Part shown: in pieces, positions 1-7,100 of the stretch
How positions within the stretch are numbered: the first letter of the stretch is position 1
Layout: each line of letters starts with the position of its first letter
Origin: Acidithiobacillus sp.
GTDB taxonomy: Bacteria > Pseudomonadota > Gammaproteobacteria > Acidithiobacillales > Acidithiobacillaceae
DNA length: 12,915 nt
Reading direction: 5' to 3'
Assembly (NCBI GenBank): GCA_028065135.1
Contig: JAPTWR010000005.1
Location: 1 to 12,915 of the forward strand
Notes under the pieces: generated by a model
What the model was told of the DNA's origin: nothing
Seen by the model: the letters and a program-made list of their open reading frames with translations, nothing else
Database searches by the model: none
Position numbers and translations under genes: made by a program

Positions 1-105
1 CAGGATGTGGCGGAAGTGGCGGCCTTCCTGCAGTCGGACAAGGCAGCCTGGGTCACTGGCGCCGTCTGGGATGTCGATGGCAGTGTGATGACTGGCCGCA
101 ACTAA
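1..105 (+). CDS. Short-chain dehydrogenase/reductase (SDR), C-terminal end only
   Basis: Only the last 34 codons are in the window; the gene enters from the left edge in frame 1 and ends at TAA 103-105. The readable tail contains [20 protein letters not shown] followed by SVMTGRN. This matches the C-terminus typical of classical SDR enzymes, where a 'FLaSdeAsWiTG' segment is followed by 'vDGG' and a short tail. SDR enzymes are cytoplasmic NAD(P)H-dependent oxidoreductases. The catalytic Tyr-Lys pair and the cofactor-binding glycines lie outside the window, so substrate and cofactor cannot be judged. The usual VDGG reads VDGS here, a minor change. It is followed by a terminator-like hairpin and then two further plus-strand genes. 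Confidence 0.8.
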   Translation, partial: QDVAEVAAFLQSDKAAWVTGAVWDVDGSVMTGRN

Positions 106-115
106 TGTCTCGCAT

Positions 116-145
116 GCAGGCGCTTTGATGGTGCCTGCCCTTTTT
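116..145 (+). terminator. Rho-independent terminator-like hairpin after the SDR gene
   Basis: GCAGGCGC (116-123) pairs with GTGCCTGC (131-138) around a 7-base loop. The 8-bp stem has one G-T wobble. CC and five T (141-145) follow, which is the form of an intrinsic terminator. It sits 10 bases after the SDR stop and only about 6 bases before the Shine-Dalgarno of the next gene, so it may work as an attenuator between the two genes rather than a full stop. Confidence 0.55.
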
Positions 146-163
146 CCTGGAAAGGAGATGAAG

Positions 164-445
164 ATGGTCTATCTGCAAATCACCCTCAAGATCGCCAACG
201 CCAATCGCGCTGCTGCTGCCGGTATCTACCAGAAGTACAAGGCGCCGTTCCTCGACACTATCAACGGGGCCCAGTCCAAGGAACTGCTGGTGCGCGACGA
301 AGACGTGCAGGTGCAACACGGCTTCGACACCGTGGAGAACGCAAACGCCTACCTGCAAAGCGATCTCTTCACCGCCGATGTGGTCGGTGACCTGAAGCCG
401 CTGCTCGACGCTGCGCCGGACGTGCGCATCTACAGCGTCGCGTAA
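164..445 (+). CDS. Small ABM-like (dimeric alpha/beta-barrel) protein, 93 aa
   Basis: Length (93 aa) and pattern fit the dimeric alpha/beta-barrel fold of antibiotic-biosynthesis-monooxygenase-like or stress-responsive barrel proteins. A first beta strand (MVYLQITLKIA) leads to a helix, then a strand with KELLVRDEDVQVQHGF, a helix (VENANAYLQSDLF), a second helix and a terminal strand (DVRIYSVA). Such proteins can be small oxygenases, but no catalytic residue is evident and the substrate is unknown. ATG 164 is chosen because AAGGAG (152-157) lies 6 bases upstream; ATG 158 would leave no spacing. Its TAA overlaps the ribosome-binding site of the following osmC-type gene, so the two were probably co-translated. 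Companions of SDR and OsmC type suggest a small oxidative or stress-detoxification cassette, which is inference. Confidence 0.65.
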   Translation: MVYLQITLKIANANRAAAAGIYQKYKAPFLDTINGAQSKELLVRDEDVQVQHGFDTVENANAYLQSDLFTADVVGDLKPLLDAAPDVRIYSVA

Positions 446-455
446 GGAGCAACTG

Positions 456-1014
456 ATGACAACCACCTCGCTCAACGGCGTCGATCTGAACGTTCTGGCG
501 GAAGCCGGCAAGGCTGGCCGCGCGAACCGTGAGGCTACCAAGTTCACGCTGTCATTGAATGGCACATGAAACGGCGGCAGCAAGATGGCCGCGATCACGG
601 GTGCCACCGTCATGGGCGGGCAGCGCGACGAAGCCCGTGCAGGACGCTTCACCCTGGTCGGTGACGAACCAGTTCCCTTGGGCGCGGATGCTGGCCCTAA
701 CCTGGTCGAATATTTGCTGCAGGCACTGGCCTCTTGCTACATGGTCGACATCGCGATGATCGCCGCCCAGCGCGGGATCGAGCTGGAGGGCGGGCGCCTG
801 TAGCTGGAAGCCGATGTGGACCTGGCAGCGTTATTCGGTGTGGACCCAAGCGTGCCGCCTGGGGTCAGTCAGGTGCGCGTCAAGATACACGCCAAGTCGC
901 CCAATGCTACTCAAGAGCAACTGCAAGCGCTGATTGCCGCCGTGGAGCAAACCTCCACGTTGCGGGACACCTTGGTGCGGCCGGTGGATGTCATCACCAC
1001 CCCTCGGCGACTGA
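456..1014 (+). pseudogene. OsmC/Ohr-family protein gene disrupted by two in-frame stops
   Basis: One reading frame runs from ATG 456, preceded by AAGGAG at 444-449 with 6-base spacing, but carries TGA at 567-569 (codon 38) and TAG at 801-803 (codon 116). Reading through both gives a coherent OsmC-family protein: PNLVEYLLQALASCYMVDIA holds the redox cysteine (Cys94), and the C-terminal part ends with QTSTLRDTLVRPVDV. OsmC/Ohr proteins are cytoplasmic thiol peroxidases that reduce organic hydroperoxides. The second (resolving) cysteine of true Ohr is not seen where HxxCPYS would be expected, so it belongs to a one-cysteine OsmC branch or is damaged. The stops look like TGG to TGA and CAG to TAG changes, both transitions. 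The family C-terminus is reached near 1000, but frame 0 stays open to 1328. Loss of one C from the run at 1000-1003 would give a stop at 1012-1014, so a third lesion is possible. Confidence 0.8.
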
Positions 1015-1030
1015 TCGCTGTCTGTAGCGC

Positions 1031-1060
1031 CTCCCGCCATCGGCACACCGATGGCGGGAG
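1031..1060. terminator. Strong 13-bp perfect hairpin after the osmC-type pseudogene
   Basis: CTCCCGCCATCGG (1031-1043) is followed by the loop CACA and its exact complement CCGATGGCGGGAG (1048-1060). There is no strong T-run on either side (CCTCTTAC to the right), so it is a weak intrinsic terminator at best. It lies just after the expected end of the osmC gene and also 4 bases past a stop codon on the minus strand (1065-1067). It may therefore act in both directions or be a transcript-stabilising hairpin. Confidence 0.6.
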
Positions 1061-1064
1061 CCTC

Positions 1065-1193
1065 TTACTGAAACGTCAGCCGGGCGTGTCCCACGTCCGG
1101 CTTCGAGACCCGCTGGAAATCATCGATGACCGGGTGAACCAAAGGGCCACATCTCCACGTCCCGGCGTACCAGCACCGAAGCCCATGGCGGCT
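1065..1193 (-). pseudogene. Open fragment of about 42 codons, unidentified
   Basis: On the minus strand a frame without a usable start codon is open from just after a stop at 1194-1196 to TAA 1065-1067. Its C-terminal half, VIDDFQRVSKPDVGHARLTF, reads like a real protein end and stops 4 bases before the hairpin at 1031-1060. I do not recognise a family. It could be the remnant of a gene that once lay between the HU/IHF remnant and the hairpin, or a chance frame. The 1061-1216 stretch holds nothing else I can support. Confidence 0.25.
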
Positions 1194-1216
1194 TTACCCC
1201 CTGAACATACGGACGT

Positions 1217-1318
1217 TCAGCCATGGTCCACCTGTGTGCGCATTTCCTTGCCCGCCTTGAAGTACACCGATTTTTTGGCCGGTACGGCCACAGACGCTCC
1301 GGTTCTGGAATTGCGTCC
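1217..1318 (-). pseudogene. C-terminal remnant of an HU/IHF-family DNA-binding protein
   Basis: Reading the minus strand from 1318 gives 33 codons ending at TGA 1217-1219. They begin GRNSRTGASVAVPAKKSVYF and continue KAGKEMRTQVDHG. This matches the end of HU/IHF proteins: the GRNPxTG turn of the DNA-bending beta-arm, the basic 'iPArkvp.F' strand and the final FKxGKELRxxVN helix. These proteins bend DNA as dimers, and IHF helps phage integrases assemble excision and integration complexes. Everything before GRN is missing: the codon just upstream is TAG (1319-1321), and no N-terminal dimerisation helices are present. It lies 29 bases past the integrase stop on the same strand. It is too short to fold alone and is best read as a broken gene cut at this point. 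Confidence 0.7.
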
Positions 1319-1347
1319 CTATGTTTAAGCTGGTCATCGTTCATCCG

Positions 1348-2349
1348 TCACCCCATCCTCTTCGCCAAATCTTCCGCCCTCAAGTGCGTATACCTCTTGA
1401 GCATCTGCAGCGTCTTGTGGCCGGTAATGGCCGACACTTCCATGGGGTTGAAGCCTTTCTCGAAGAGCCGGGACGTGGCCTCGTGGCGGAGATCGTGGAA
1501 GTGCAGGCCGGTGATGGCGGCCTGCATCAATGCACGTCGCCATGATGCACGCATGCCCTCTTGCGTATACGTCCATACCTTGCCGTCCATTCGGCGGGGT
1601 AGGGCGGCAAGGATGCGCTCTGCCGCCGTTGATAGCGGAACATCTCGTGCCTGGCCGTTCTTTGTGTCCGGCAGATGAACAACGCGGCGCCGCAGATCCA
1701 CCATCGTCCACGTCATGCCGATAATCTCTCCCTGACGCATGGCGGTTTCAATGGCGAAGCCGACGATGGCCGCCAGTTCAGGATTAACCGACTGGCAGGC
1801 GGACAGCAGGCGGGTTTCCTCATCGGCAACCAACCGGCGATCACGCCCTTGCGGGAGCTTAGGCTTGCGGACGAGTTCGACGGGATTGGTGAGTGACGCC
1901 ATGCGCCATTCTTTCCGCGCAACCTCAAACAGATGCGAGAGCAGGGCAAGATGTAGGCGGATCGTGTTGGCCGCTTTGCCCTCAGCTTCCATCTCTTTAA
2001 TGGATGCGCTTACGTCTTGGCCATCGATGGCGGCCATAAACCGGCAGGAGATAGGCCGAGTCTGCCACTGACGGATAAAGCCCAACTCTCGACGTCCGTC
2101 GCCTTTTTTCGTCGGGATGATTTCCTCAGCGTAACGCTCCAAGCATTCCTTTAATGTCGCGCTTTCGGCCTCCGACCGATCCCGCCAGACGCCGCGTACC
2201 ATCTCTGACTCGATAGACCGTGCCCAGGCTTCGGCGTCTTTCTTCGCCCGGAAAGTCTTTGTCTGGGATGGATGGCCTTTGCGCCGGACAATCGCTTGCC
2301 AGCCAATCGTGATGCCGTCCTGATCTTCCCGTGAATTGATCGTCGCCAT
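1348..2349 (-). CDS. int: Phage-type tyrosine integrase (site-specific recombinase), 333 aa
   Basis: This enzyme cuts and joins DNA at attachment sites to insert or excise a mobile element. The N-terminal part (residues 1-60) looks like the AP2-like arm-binding domain: WQAIVRRKGHPSQTKTF, then AKKDAEAWARSIE. A core-binding SAM-like domain spans about 62-160 and the catalytic domain about 170-333. All catalytic residues are visible: Arg205 (TAMRQGEI), Lys230 (DTKNGQARDVPL), His285 and Arg288 (HDLRHE), His311 (ITGHKT) and the nucleophile Tyr320 (LKRYTH). It therefore appears intact. ATG 2349 is chosen because GGGAG lies 6 bases upstream; the frame extends to a TTG at 2409, but that would overlap the palindrome and promoter region. 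The gene starts about 110 bases from the 3' end of tRNA-Lys, which is the likely integration target. Confidence 0.93.
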   Translation of the reverse strand: MATINSREDQDGITIGWQAIVRRKGHPSQTKTFRAKKDAEAWARSIESEMVRGVWRDRSEAESATLKECLERYAEEIIPTKKGDGRRELGFIRQWQTRPISCRFMAAIDGQDVSASIKEMEAEGKAANTIRLHLALLSHLFEVARKEWRMASLTNPVELVRKPKLPQGRDRRLVADEETRLLSACQSVNPELAAIVGFAIETAMRQGEIIGMTWTMVDLRRRVVHLPDTKNGQARDVPLSTAAERILAALPRRMDGKVWTYTQEGMRASWRRALMQAAITGLHFHDLRHEATSRLFEKGFNPMEVSAITGHKTLQMLKRYTHLRAEDLAKRMG

Positions 2350-2391
2350 GCTGCACTCCCGCTGCACTAAATGTGAGTCTAGTGCAGTATA
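2350..2391 (-). promoter_or_regulatory. Integrase promoter region with an 8-bp inverted repeat (candidate operator)
   Basis: CTGCACTA (2362-2369) and TAGTGCAG (2380-2387) form a perfect inverted repeat with a 10-base spacer. A further copy of GCTGCACT at 2350-2357 directly repeats 2361-2368. On the minus strand a -10-like TATACT (2391-2386) abuts the repeat. No convincing -35 box is seen at the right distance. The layout suits a repressor or integrase-arm binding site controlling int. Confidence 0.45.
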
Positions 2392-2420
2392 TTTGCAGCG
2401 AAAATTCAATATGGCAACAA

Positions 2421-2450
2421 AAAAGGGCCTAGACCGAAGCCTAAGCCCTT
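2421..2450 (-). terminator. Rho-independent terminator of tRNA-Lys
   Basis: On the minus strand a GGGC-based stem (2445-2450 with 2423-2428) extends inwards with two mismatches to a 4-base loop and is followed by a run of six T. It sits 8 bases after the tRNA CCA end, facing the right way to end the tRNA transcript before the integrase gene. Confidence 0.75.
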
Positions 2451-2458
2451 GTTTTATT

Positions 2459-2534
<76 letters not shown>

Positions 2535-2544
2535 GAAGCGCCTC

Positions 2545-2572
2545 ATTATAGGAATTTTTGCCAAGAAGGCAA
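2545..2572 (-). promoter_or_regulatory. Sigma-70-type promoter of tRNA-Lys
   Basis: On the minus strand TTGCCT (2572-2567) and a perfect TATAAT (2550-2545) are separated by 16 bases. The tRNA begins 10 bases after the -10 box. The stretch after the -10 (GAGGCGC) is GC-rich, as in stringently controlled stable-RNA promoters. Confidence 0.75.
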
Positions 2573-2587
2573 GGGCGACACAGTGTG

Positions 2588-3013
2588 TTAGTGCGTCGCG
2601 CGCTGCCGAAGCCGTATCACCACCTCGACTTTTTCCACTTCTGTCTCGGGTGGCAGGTCAGGGAGTGTGCCGATTTGCAGGGAGGACGCCGGAATATCCA
2701 CCAGATCTCCCGAATCTACATAGTAGAAATGATGGTGAGGAGACACGTTGGGGTCATAGAATACCTTACCCGGCTCCACAATCACTTCCCGCACCAGTGC
2801 ATGTCCGGCAAAGAGGCCCAAGGTGTTGTAAACCGTCGCCTTGGATACTACGGGATAATCCGCATTGACGCGTTGCATGATCTCTTCGGCGGACAGGTGC
2901 GCGCAAGAAGAGAACAACACGTAGCCGATCTCCACACGCTGGCTTGTCGGATTGACTCCGGCGTCACGGAGCACTTCCAGCACACGTTGCTTGTTCCAGT
3001 CATTGTTATTCAT
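2588..3013 (-). CDS. Fur-superfamily metal/peroxide-responsive repressor, Irr-like, 141 aa
   Basis: Fur-family proteins are dimeric cytoplasmic repressors that sense iron, haem, zinc, manganese or peroxide. The winged-helix domain spans about residues 7-85, with GVNPTSQRVEIGYVLF (19-34), AEEIMQRVN and the recognition helix VSKATVYNTLGLF (56-68). The dimerisation domain follows with the metal-binding cluster SPHHHFYYVDSGDLVDI (His93-95). There is no CxxC structural zinc site and only one cysteine (Cys37). This, together with the three-histidine cluster, is closer to Irr than to classical Fur, PerR or Zur, though substrate assignment is uncertain. ATG 3013 is preferred, with GTGAG 7 bases upstream; GTG 3025 would add four residues. 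It follows thiO by 66 bases but has its own promoter and operator-like palindrome. Confidence 0.88.
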   Translation of the reverse strand: MNNNDWNKQRVLEVLRDAGVNPTSQRVEIGYVLFSSCAHLSAEEIMQRVNADYPVVSKATVYNTLGLFAGHALVREVIVEPGKVFYDPNVSPHHHFYYVDSGDLVDIPASSLQIGTLPDLPPETEVEKVEVVIRLRQRATH

Positions 3014-3040
3014 CGATAGTCTCACTTTACTTCTAAACTA

Positions 3041-3070
3041 GTTATAGTTATAACGCTTATCTAGCGACAA
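3041..3070 (-). promoter_or_regulatory. Promoter of the Fur-like gene with a palindromic operator
   Basis: GTTATA-GT-TATAAC (3041-3054) is a perfect 6-bp inverted repeat resembling AT-rich Fur/PerR-type boxes. On the minus strand TTGTCG (3070-3065) and TATAAC (3046-3041) make a possible -35/-10 pair with an 18-base spacer, so the palindrome covers the -10. Binding there by the encoded repressor would switch off its own gene; that step is inference. Confidence 0.5.
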
Positions 3071-3079
3071 GAAAAGACC

Positions 3080-4171
3080 TTAATGTGCTGACCTCGGTGT
3101 CTGGACTGCATAGGGGGCAATATCCAACGGCAGCGGTATCCCCGTCAACAGGGAGACCAGGATATCGGCGGTCGCGGGCGCGTTGGTGAGTCCATAGCGA
3201 AAATGGCCGGCAGCGACAAAGAGCCCCTCCCATTCGGGAATGGGGCCGATGTACGGCATGCTATCCTGGCTTCCCGGCCGCAATCCGGACCACTGCCTGA
3301 GGACCTGAGCCTGCGCCAGATCGGGAAGCATCCTGACAGCAAAGCCCAAAAGTTCTTCTCGTGCTTTGTTTGTAGTCGACTTATCAAAACCGACATATTC
3401 GCTCGTGCTGCCAGCCAGAATCAGCCCGTCCCGCCGCGGCACCAAATAATGATTATCGTGCATCAATATCGTATCGAGGACTCCGGGTTTTCCCTGAAAC
3501 AGGAGGATTTGCCCGCGCACCGGAATGATATCCAGATGACTACCCGTTTCCGCAAGGATTTTTTCGCTCCAGGCACCGGCCGTCACGACGATCCGTTCTA
3601 CCGGCATAAATCCGGCGGTGGTTTCCACGCCCTCCAGTCGTCCCCCCCGTCTACGGAAACGGGTGACCGCGGTATTTTCATGCAATACGACGCCCAGTTG
3701 ACGGCAACGTGCGGACATCGCCGCCAGCAGGCGGGGGTTCCGTACCTGGGCGACCTCCGGACACCAGAGTGTTTGCGTTTTTTCTGCAGGCCCCAGGCGC
3801 CAATCCAGCCCCCACCTCGCCCCCCAAGCCAACACATCATTTGGGATTTTCTCGTGTTCGCCCTCCAGAATAAGCAAACCGGAGGGTATCCATTCAGGAT
3901 CGATGCCAGTTTGCTCTGCCAATCTGGAAGTCAGGGAGCAATAGCGCTGCATACTATACAGCGCGAGACTCAATAGGGCAGGTGGGTAGCGCCACGGATA
4001 CAGCGGGCTCAGGATGCCCCCACCAGCCCATGATGCCTCCTGACCAATATGACCTTGATCGAGCACCGTAACCCGCAGACCGGCCTCCGCAAGCTTGATC
4101 GCACTGAGTAAGCCAATTGCGCCAGCGCCAATGAGCAGAACATCCGTATGCGCAGAGATTTCAGTCGGCAT
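3080..4171 (-). CDS. thiO: Glycine oxidase ThiO (FAD-dependent), 363 aa
   Basis: ThiO oxidises glycine with oxygen to iminoacetate (dehydroglycine), the C2-N donor for the thiazole ring of thiamine. It belongs to the DAO/DadA-type flavoprotein family. The FAD-binding Rossmann motif GAGAIG lies at residues 15-20, with the acidic end of the second strand at Asp38 (VLDQG). SWAGGGILSPLYPWRY (48-62) is characteristic of ThiO. PVRGQ (217-221) and YLVPRRDGLILAGSTSE (242-258) form the flavin and substrate face. Arg298 (SGLRPGS) and Arg325 (GHFRYGLTNAP) correspond to conserved residues that hold substrate carboxylate and flavin. Length is normal. It starts 16 bases after the tamB stop, with a weak GGTAAG ribosome-binding site, so it is probably the last gene of the tamA-tamB-thiO transcript. 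No thiG, thiS or TPP riboswitch is in the window. Confidence 0.88.
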   Translation of the reverse strand: MPTEISAHTDVLLIGAGAIGLLSAIKLAEAGLRVTVLDQGHIGQEASWAGGGILSPLYPWRYPPALLSLALYSMQRYCSLTSRLAEQTGIDPEWIPSGLLILEGEHEKIPNDVLAWGARWGLDWRLGPAEKTQTLWCPEVAQVRNPRLLAAMSARCRQLGVVLHENTAVTRFRRRGGRLEGVETTAGFMPVERIVVTAGAWSEKILAETGSHLDIIPVRGQILLFQGKPGVLDTILMHDNHYLVPRRDGLILAGSTSEYVGFDKSTTNKAREELLGFAVRMLPDLAQAQVLRQWSGLRPGSQDSMPYIGPIPEWEGLFVAAGHFRYGLTNAPATADILVSLLTGIPLPLDIAPYAVQTPRSAH

Positions 4172-4187
4172 GTGAGCTTACCACCAC

Positions 4188-7100
4188 TTAAAAGTCGATA
4201 CGGTAAAAAATGTTGGCGCCATTCTGGGTCCCGCTCTCCGTCTGAACCTCAATATGGCGGGAAATCCGGTAACGCAGTCGTGCTACGGTACCGCTGCCCA
4301 GTACGGATTGTCCGACACTGAGATAAAGATCGGGGGTAAGATAATGACCCATGGTCACCATGGCACCCGCCAGACCCGAGTTACCTTCGGAGCTTACACC
4401 TACATCAATGCCACTGCTATCCAGGCTATTGCCGAACAGTGCGGCACGGCTTGCAGAAAAGAGTGTTCCCGCAGCGGCGGAAAGCAGCGCATTCTGACTG
4501 GTGAGACCACTGCTCGGTGTACCCAGCACGAGATAGGAGAGGATATCCGTTTGCGACATGGAAGGTTTGGAGTAGAGCGCTACCTGGGGCACTTGCAGTG
4601 TACCGGTGACTTGTACGCCAGCCTCTACGGGGGTGTTGTCCACGGCGAAGCTAGAGGAGCCTTTGATGGTGCGTACCGCCAGCACGTCCAGGTTGGCTTG
4701 GTTCGCGGCACCGCGGAAAATGATGGAACCACGCTGGAAGGTGAGGGTGTGCCCATAAATCGCATAATGGCCATCCACCATGCGCAGTGTGCCATTAACC
4801 TGCGGACTTTGGCCGTCATGCATGTCTACGGCAAGGTCACCGACCAACCGGGCACGCAACCCGCTGATGATAACCCTCGCATCGTCCCCGAGGGTTACAT
4901 GCACATTGACACCCAGGGCAGGGCCGCTGCTTTTGTGCTCATTTTTCACGAAAACGACGTCGCCTGAGGGCTTGGGTCCGCCGAAATCTGTACCCAATAT
5001 ACGCAGACGGTCGGTGTGTATATTGCCCTGCACGTCGATTTTCTTTAGGTTTCCGGAAACGCTCAGGTCGGGGCTGATCGCAGCTTGTACCTGCGGCAGA
5101 TTGAGCGCCGTGAAGTTCTTCCCAGTGATGTGGAGCGTAAAATCATTCGCCTGCTGAAATTGGACGATGCCTGTCCCGGATATTTGGCCAGCGCCGGAGC
5201 TGGCTTGCAGTTGATTGATTCGCAACTCTTTTCCATCTCCCACGAGTTGGGCGCCCACGTCACGAACCTCCAAACCCGCCTGCGGGACGAAAAAGCCCAG
5301 ACCCTGGAGTTGTGCTGTACCTGTCCACTGCGGATGCGCCCAAGTACCCAGAACCTGTGCGTCAACAGTCCCTTGACCTTGCGGCTGAATCCGCAAACTC
5401 CCGATGGGGAGGGCGGCAAAAAGTGGCGCACCTACATGCGCCTTTATAGCCCCTTGTATTGGGGCATTGGCGTCCCAGCGCCAGGGCAGAACGAGTGTCG
5501 CGGGGCTGTGCAGGGTCATCTGGGCATTACCCCAGTCATTGGCAAGACCAAGGTCAGCAGCAAGCGAGAGGTCTTTTGGCAACCAACGGAGTTGACCGGT
5601 AAACCGTTGCAGAGAGAGCGTATGCGACGTGCCTGCCTGCCGCCATTGCAATTGGGTTTTCTGAAAATTCCAAAGTCCTTCCGCCTGGCAAACTCCGTGA
5701 CACTGCGCTTGCAGGTGTGCATTCAAAAAACCATGGAGCGATGCATCCTCCGCCTGCGCGAAAAAATCCAGAGGTAGAGATTGCAAATCGAGTCCCAAAT
5801 CGGCCTGATTGGTGGCGGGATTGTAGTGACCTTGCGTGGTGATCCGAGCCGCATGCGCATCGGCGAAAGTCATTTTGCTGAGCGATGCAGCACCATTGAC
5901 CCATTGCAGAGTGGCTGGGTGGAGTAACTGCCAGTTTCCCAGAGGGATGCTGGTCAGTATGGTCTTCTCCAATCGCAGTCCCCACGCATTGGCCTGATGA
6001 GACACCAACCCCATGACGGAGAGGCGGCTTTGCGGCCATTGCGCATCCAGTCCCAGCGTAAAACGTGTCAATGGTCCTTGCGCATGGACCTGCAGATCAA
6101 TGCGGTGGCCAGCGTATGCCAGCCCCTTTACATGGATCATAGCCTGCAAGGCGTTCGTGGCGCGGAATTCGGCCCTTGTTTTCAGTGTATTGATCTTTAC
6201 ACCATGATAGGCAAGCCCTTGTCCTGTGCCTTGAATTTCTCCGGTCCACTGCGCCTGGGGCCGCGCCACCCAGCCCTGAAGCAGACTCTTACCTTGGGCA
6301 CCGGGAAGCAAGCCCTGCCACTGCGCCACGTTGAGGACGAAATGCAGACGTTGTTGTAAATTACCTTGGGCGCCCAGGCTTACACCCGGACCAAAAAACT
6401 GTGCCTTTTGCAGATCCCACGCGCTCCCTGCGAAGTGCACCAACGCCTCGCCCTGCAAGGTTTGGCGGTAAAGCTGGCTAGGCAGCAATTGCAGCCGCAC
6501 ATCACCCGTGATGACTTTGGAAATTTGAGTGGCGTTGACGCTGAGGTCTCCGGAAAAATTGCCTGTTATCTGAGCCATAATGTGCTGTGTTTGCAGGCCC
6601 CTGACCCGAATTTGCCCGGTGACGGTGAGTTGCGGCCGCCACCGGACGGCCAGCACCGAAGGCAGCAGATCTGCGCCCAGCAGCTTGCCGGCATAATGGT
6701 ATTGCAGGTTTTGGCGATTGCCGTTCACATTGCCCTGAATACCGCCGAATCTGGGATCACCGCGCAGCGCCAGTTGTCCTTGATAACGCTGAGTGTTCCC
6801 CCGCAAAGTCAAACTGACGGCCAATGCGCCTACCGGTAACGTGCTGGGCTGCGCTTTTGCCAGGATCTGCTCGAAGCCGCCACTGATCTGGTAACTCCCT
6901 GCAGTATTGTCGGGCAAATCAAGACGCCAATGCCCCTGTGCGGGTTTCTGGAGCGCAGGATTACTAAGCTGTAGTGACTGGAGCAAAATCTGCTGTGGAG
7001 AGATCTGCGTCATACCGCTCAAAGTCGTCAGTTGCTTGTTTTCTTGTACCTGAATATCCAGGGGGCCGCCAAATGTCTGGGCCGAAATGCCATGCCAGTG

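Noticed and set aside
567..569. TGA in the osmC frame as a selenocysteine codon
   Set aside because: It falls where a tryptophan is expected (NGT-x-NGG), not at the redox cysteine; a second stop (TAG) follows, and no selenocysteine-type hairpin is apparent next to it.
816..1328. 170-codon plus-strand open frame as a separate gene
   Set aside because: Its first part is the C-terminal portion of the osmC-type gene after the second stop, and the rest is readthrough past the family end into the hairpin and the HU/IHF remnant.
2350..2409. Longer integrase starting at TTG 2409
   Set aside because: The extra 20 residues would be encoded by the promoter and inverted repeat, and ATG 2349 has a good GGGAG site.
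2550..2572. TTGCC-AAGAA-GGCAA repeat as a terminator for the Fur-like gene
   Set aside because: The stem is only 5 bp, no T-run follows on the minus strand, and the bases form the tRNA-Lys -35 region.
3203..3976. 257-codon plus-strand open frame
   Set aside because: Lies entirely antisense to thiO, whose motifs are clear; the translation has no recognisable domain and no ribosome-binding site.
4172..4187. TPP riboswitch before thiO
   Set aside because: Only 16 bases separate tamB and thiO, far too few, and no thi-box sequence is seen.
4254..5777. Plus-strand open frames of 125-237 codons
   Set aside because: They overlap the tamB coding sequence on the opposite strand; their composition is shadow-like and no family is recognisable.
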